30,110 nucleotides of DNA from Gnetum montanum (taxonomy: Eukaryota; Streptophyta; Gnetopsida; Gnetales; Gnetaceae). The position numbers and the translations under genes were made by a program. The stretch is taken from positions 387,136 to 417,245 of the forward strand of contig MNCI01034769.1 in assembly GCA_015680685.1 (NCBI GenBank), written 5' to 3'. Below the pieces are notes generated by a model, which was given only the letters and a program-made list of their open reading frames with translations, did no database searches and was not told where the DNA came from. Of the stretch, positions 29,615-30,110 are shown piece by piece (positions within the stretch are counted from its first letter, which is position 1; the number at the start of each line of letters is the position of its first letter).

Positions 29615-30110
29615 TCTATTGAATAGATTTCACCTTGGCCTCTTCCCTAAGAGGACCTATGGCATGGGTTGCAAGTGGTTCTTCTTGGCCTCATTCTAGG
29701 TTGTTTCTCCCTTAGTTGAGATAGTTCTACTTCCTATGTGTGTTTGCCTTTTAGTGTCATTTTTGGTCACAACACATCAATGGATTAGTAGATATAATGT
29801 ATAACTTTAAATTTTTGAATACCTTATCTTGGTAGTTAGTTACACTTTGGCTAAGGTTGGACCATGGTAGATTGATTATTTTATTAATTGTTTATTGTAA
29901 ATGTCACTAAAGCTTGTTGGAAAGGTTTAACTCTTGTAATTTGGTGTTTAATAGTTGATTTCTTAGTTAAACCTTTGTGGAATTGAGAAAAATGGTAAAA
30001 AAATTTCTATTAAAAATGGCACATTTGTGGCCCCCACAACTAAGAGCTTACTACCAATAGCTGTAGGGTCAAAGAACAGAGTGATTTGGATAAATAGTTA
30101 GAAAATTATG
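29615..30110. other. Unassigned DNA at the right edge
   Basis: By position this should be the leader and perhaps the 5' LTR of the minus-strand element, but I find neither a primer site nor the LTR landmarks. The 5' LTR probably lies outside the window. Confidence 0.35.

Overview
This window looks like intergenic DNA from a seed plant with a large, repeat-filled genome. The DNA is AT-rich, holds no intact host gene, and consists almost entirely of old, broken and nested retrotransposons. A gymnosperm is a reasonable guess from that texture, but it is inference only. Reading frames are recognisable over hundreds of codons yet broken by point stops, many of them TAG where a related protein would carry glutamine or tryptophan. 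This fits long decay of methylated transposon DNA.

Layout. 1-840: unassigned DNA with a degenerate repeat of about 80 bp. 1241-3110 (+): two tandem copies of the 3' end of a LINE-type retrotransposon. The first copy is interrupted at 1900-2650 by a 5'-truncated RTE-clade element on the minus strand. The second copy serves as the empty-site control. About 4040 to 18000 (+): a Ty3/Gypsy element of Tat-like, non-chromoviral type. It has a recognisable 5' LTR end (to 4857), a tRNA-Asp-type primer site, gag pieces, protease, reverse transcriptase, RNase H and integrase; no 3' LTR was found. Nested inside its gag is a complete but pol-less Ty1/Copia-type element (6285-13129) with two LTRs, a primer site, a polypurine tract, a gag relic and a second, unrelated ORF. 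18000-20535: unassigned, with a 45-nt poly-T run containing an N. 20536-24805 (-): an LTR element with no recognised pol (LARD-like), carrying a 45-bp minisatellite. 24820-25190 (-): an integrase fragment of another Gypsy element. 25599 to about 29614 (-): the 3' LTR and a long coding relic of a non-autonomous element. Its LTR belongs to the same family as the LTR at 4040-4857. 29615-30110: unassigned.

The most interesting points are two pol-less LTR elements of different superfamilies that each carry an extra ORF. Both ORFs are compared here with the 'putative plant transposon protein' type; the resemblance is from memory and modest. In the Copia-type element that ORF is preceded by a second copy of the LTR's own promoter layout, a cluster of AGAYRTCT motifs followed by a TATA box. 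In the Gypsy-type pair, a palindrome 38 bp upstream of the TATA position is preserved through a paired, compensatory substitution. All family assignments come from reading translations by eye; no database search was possible.
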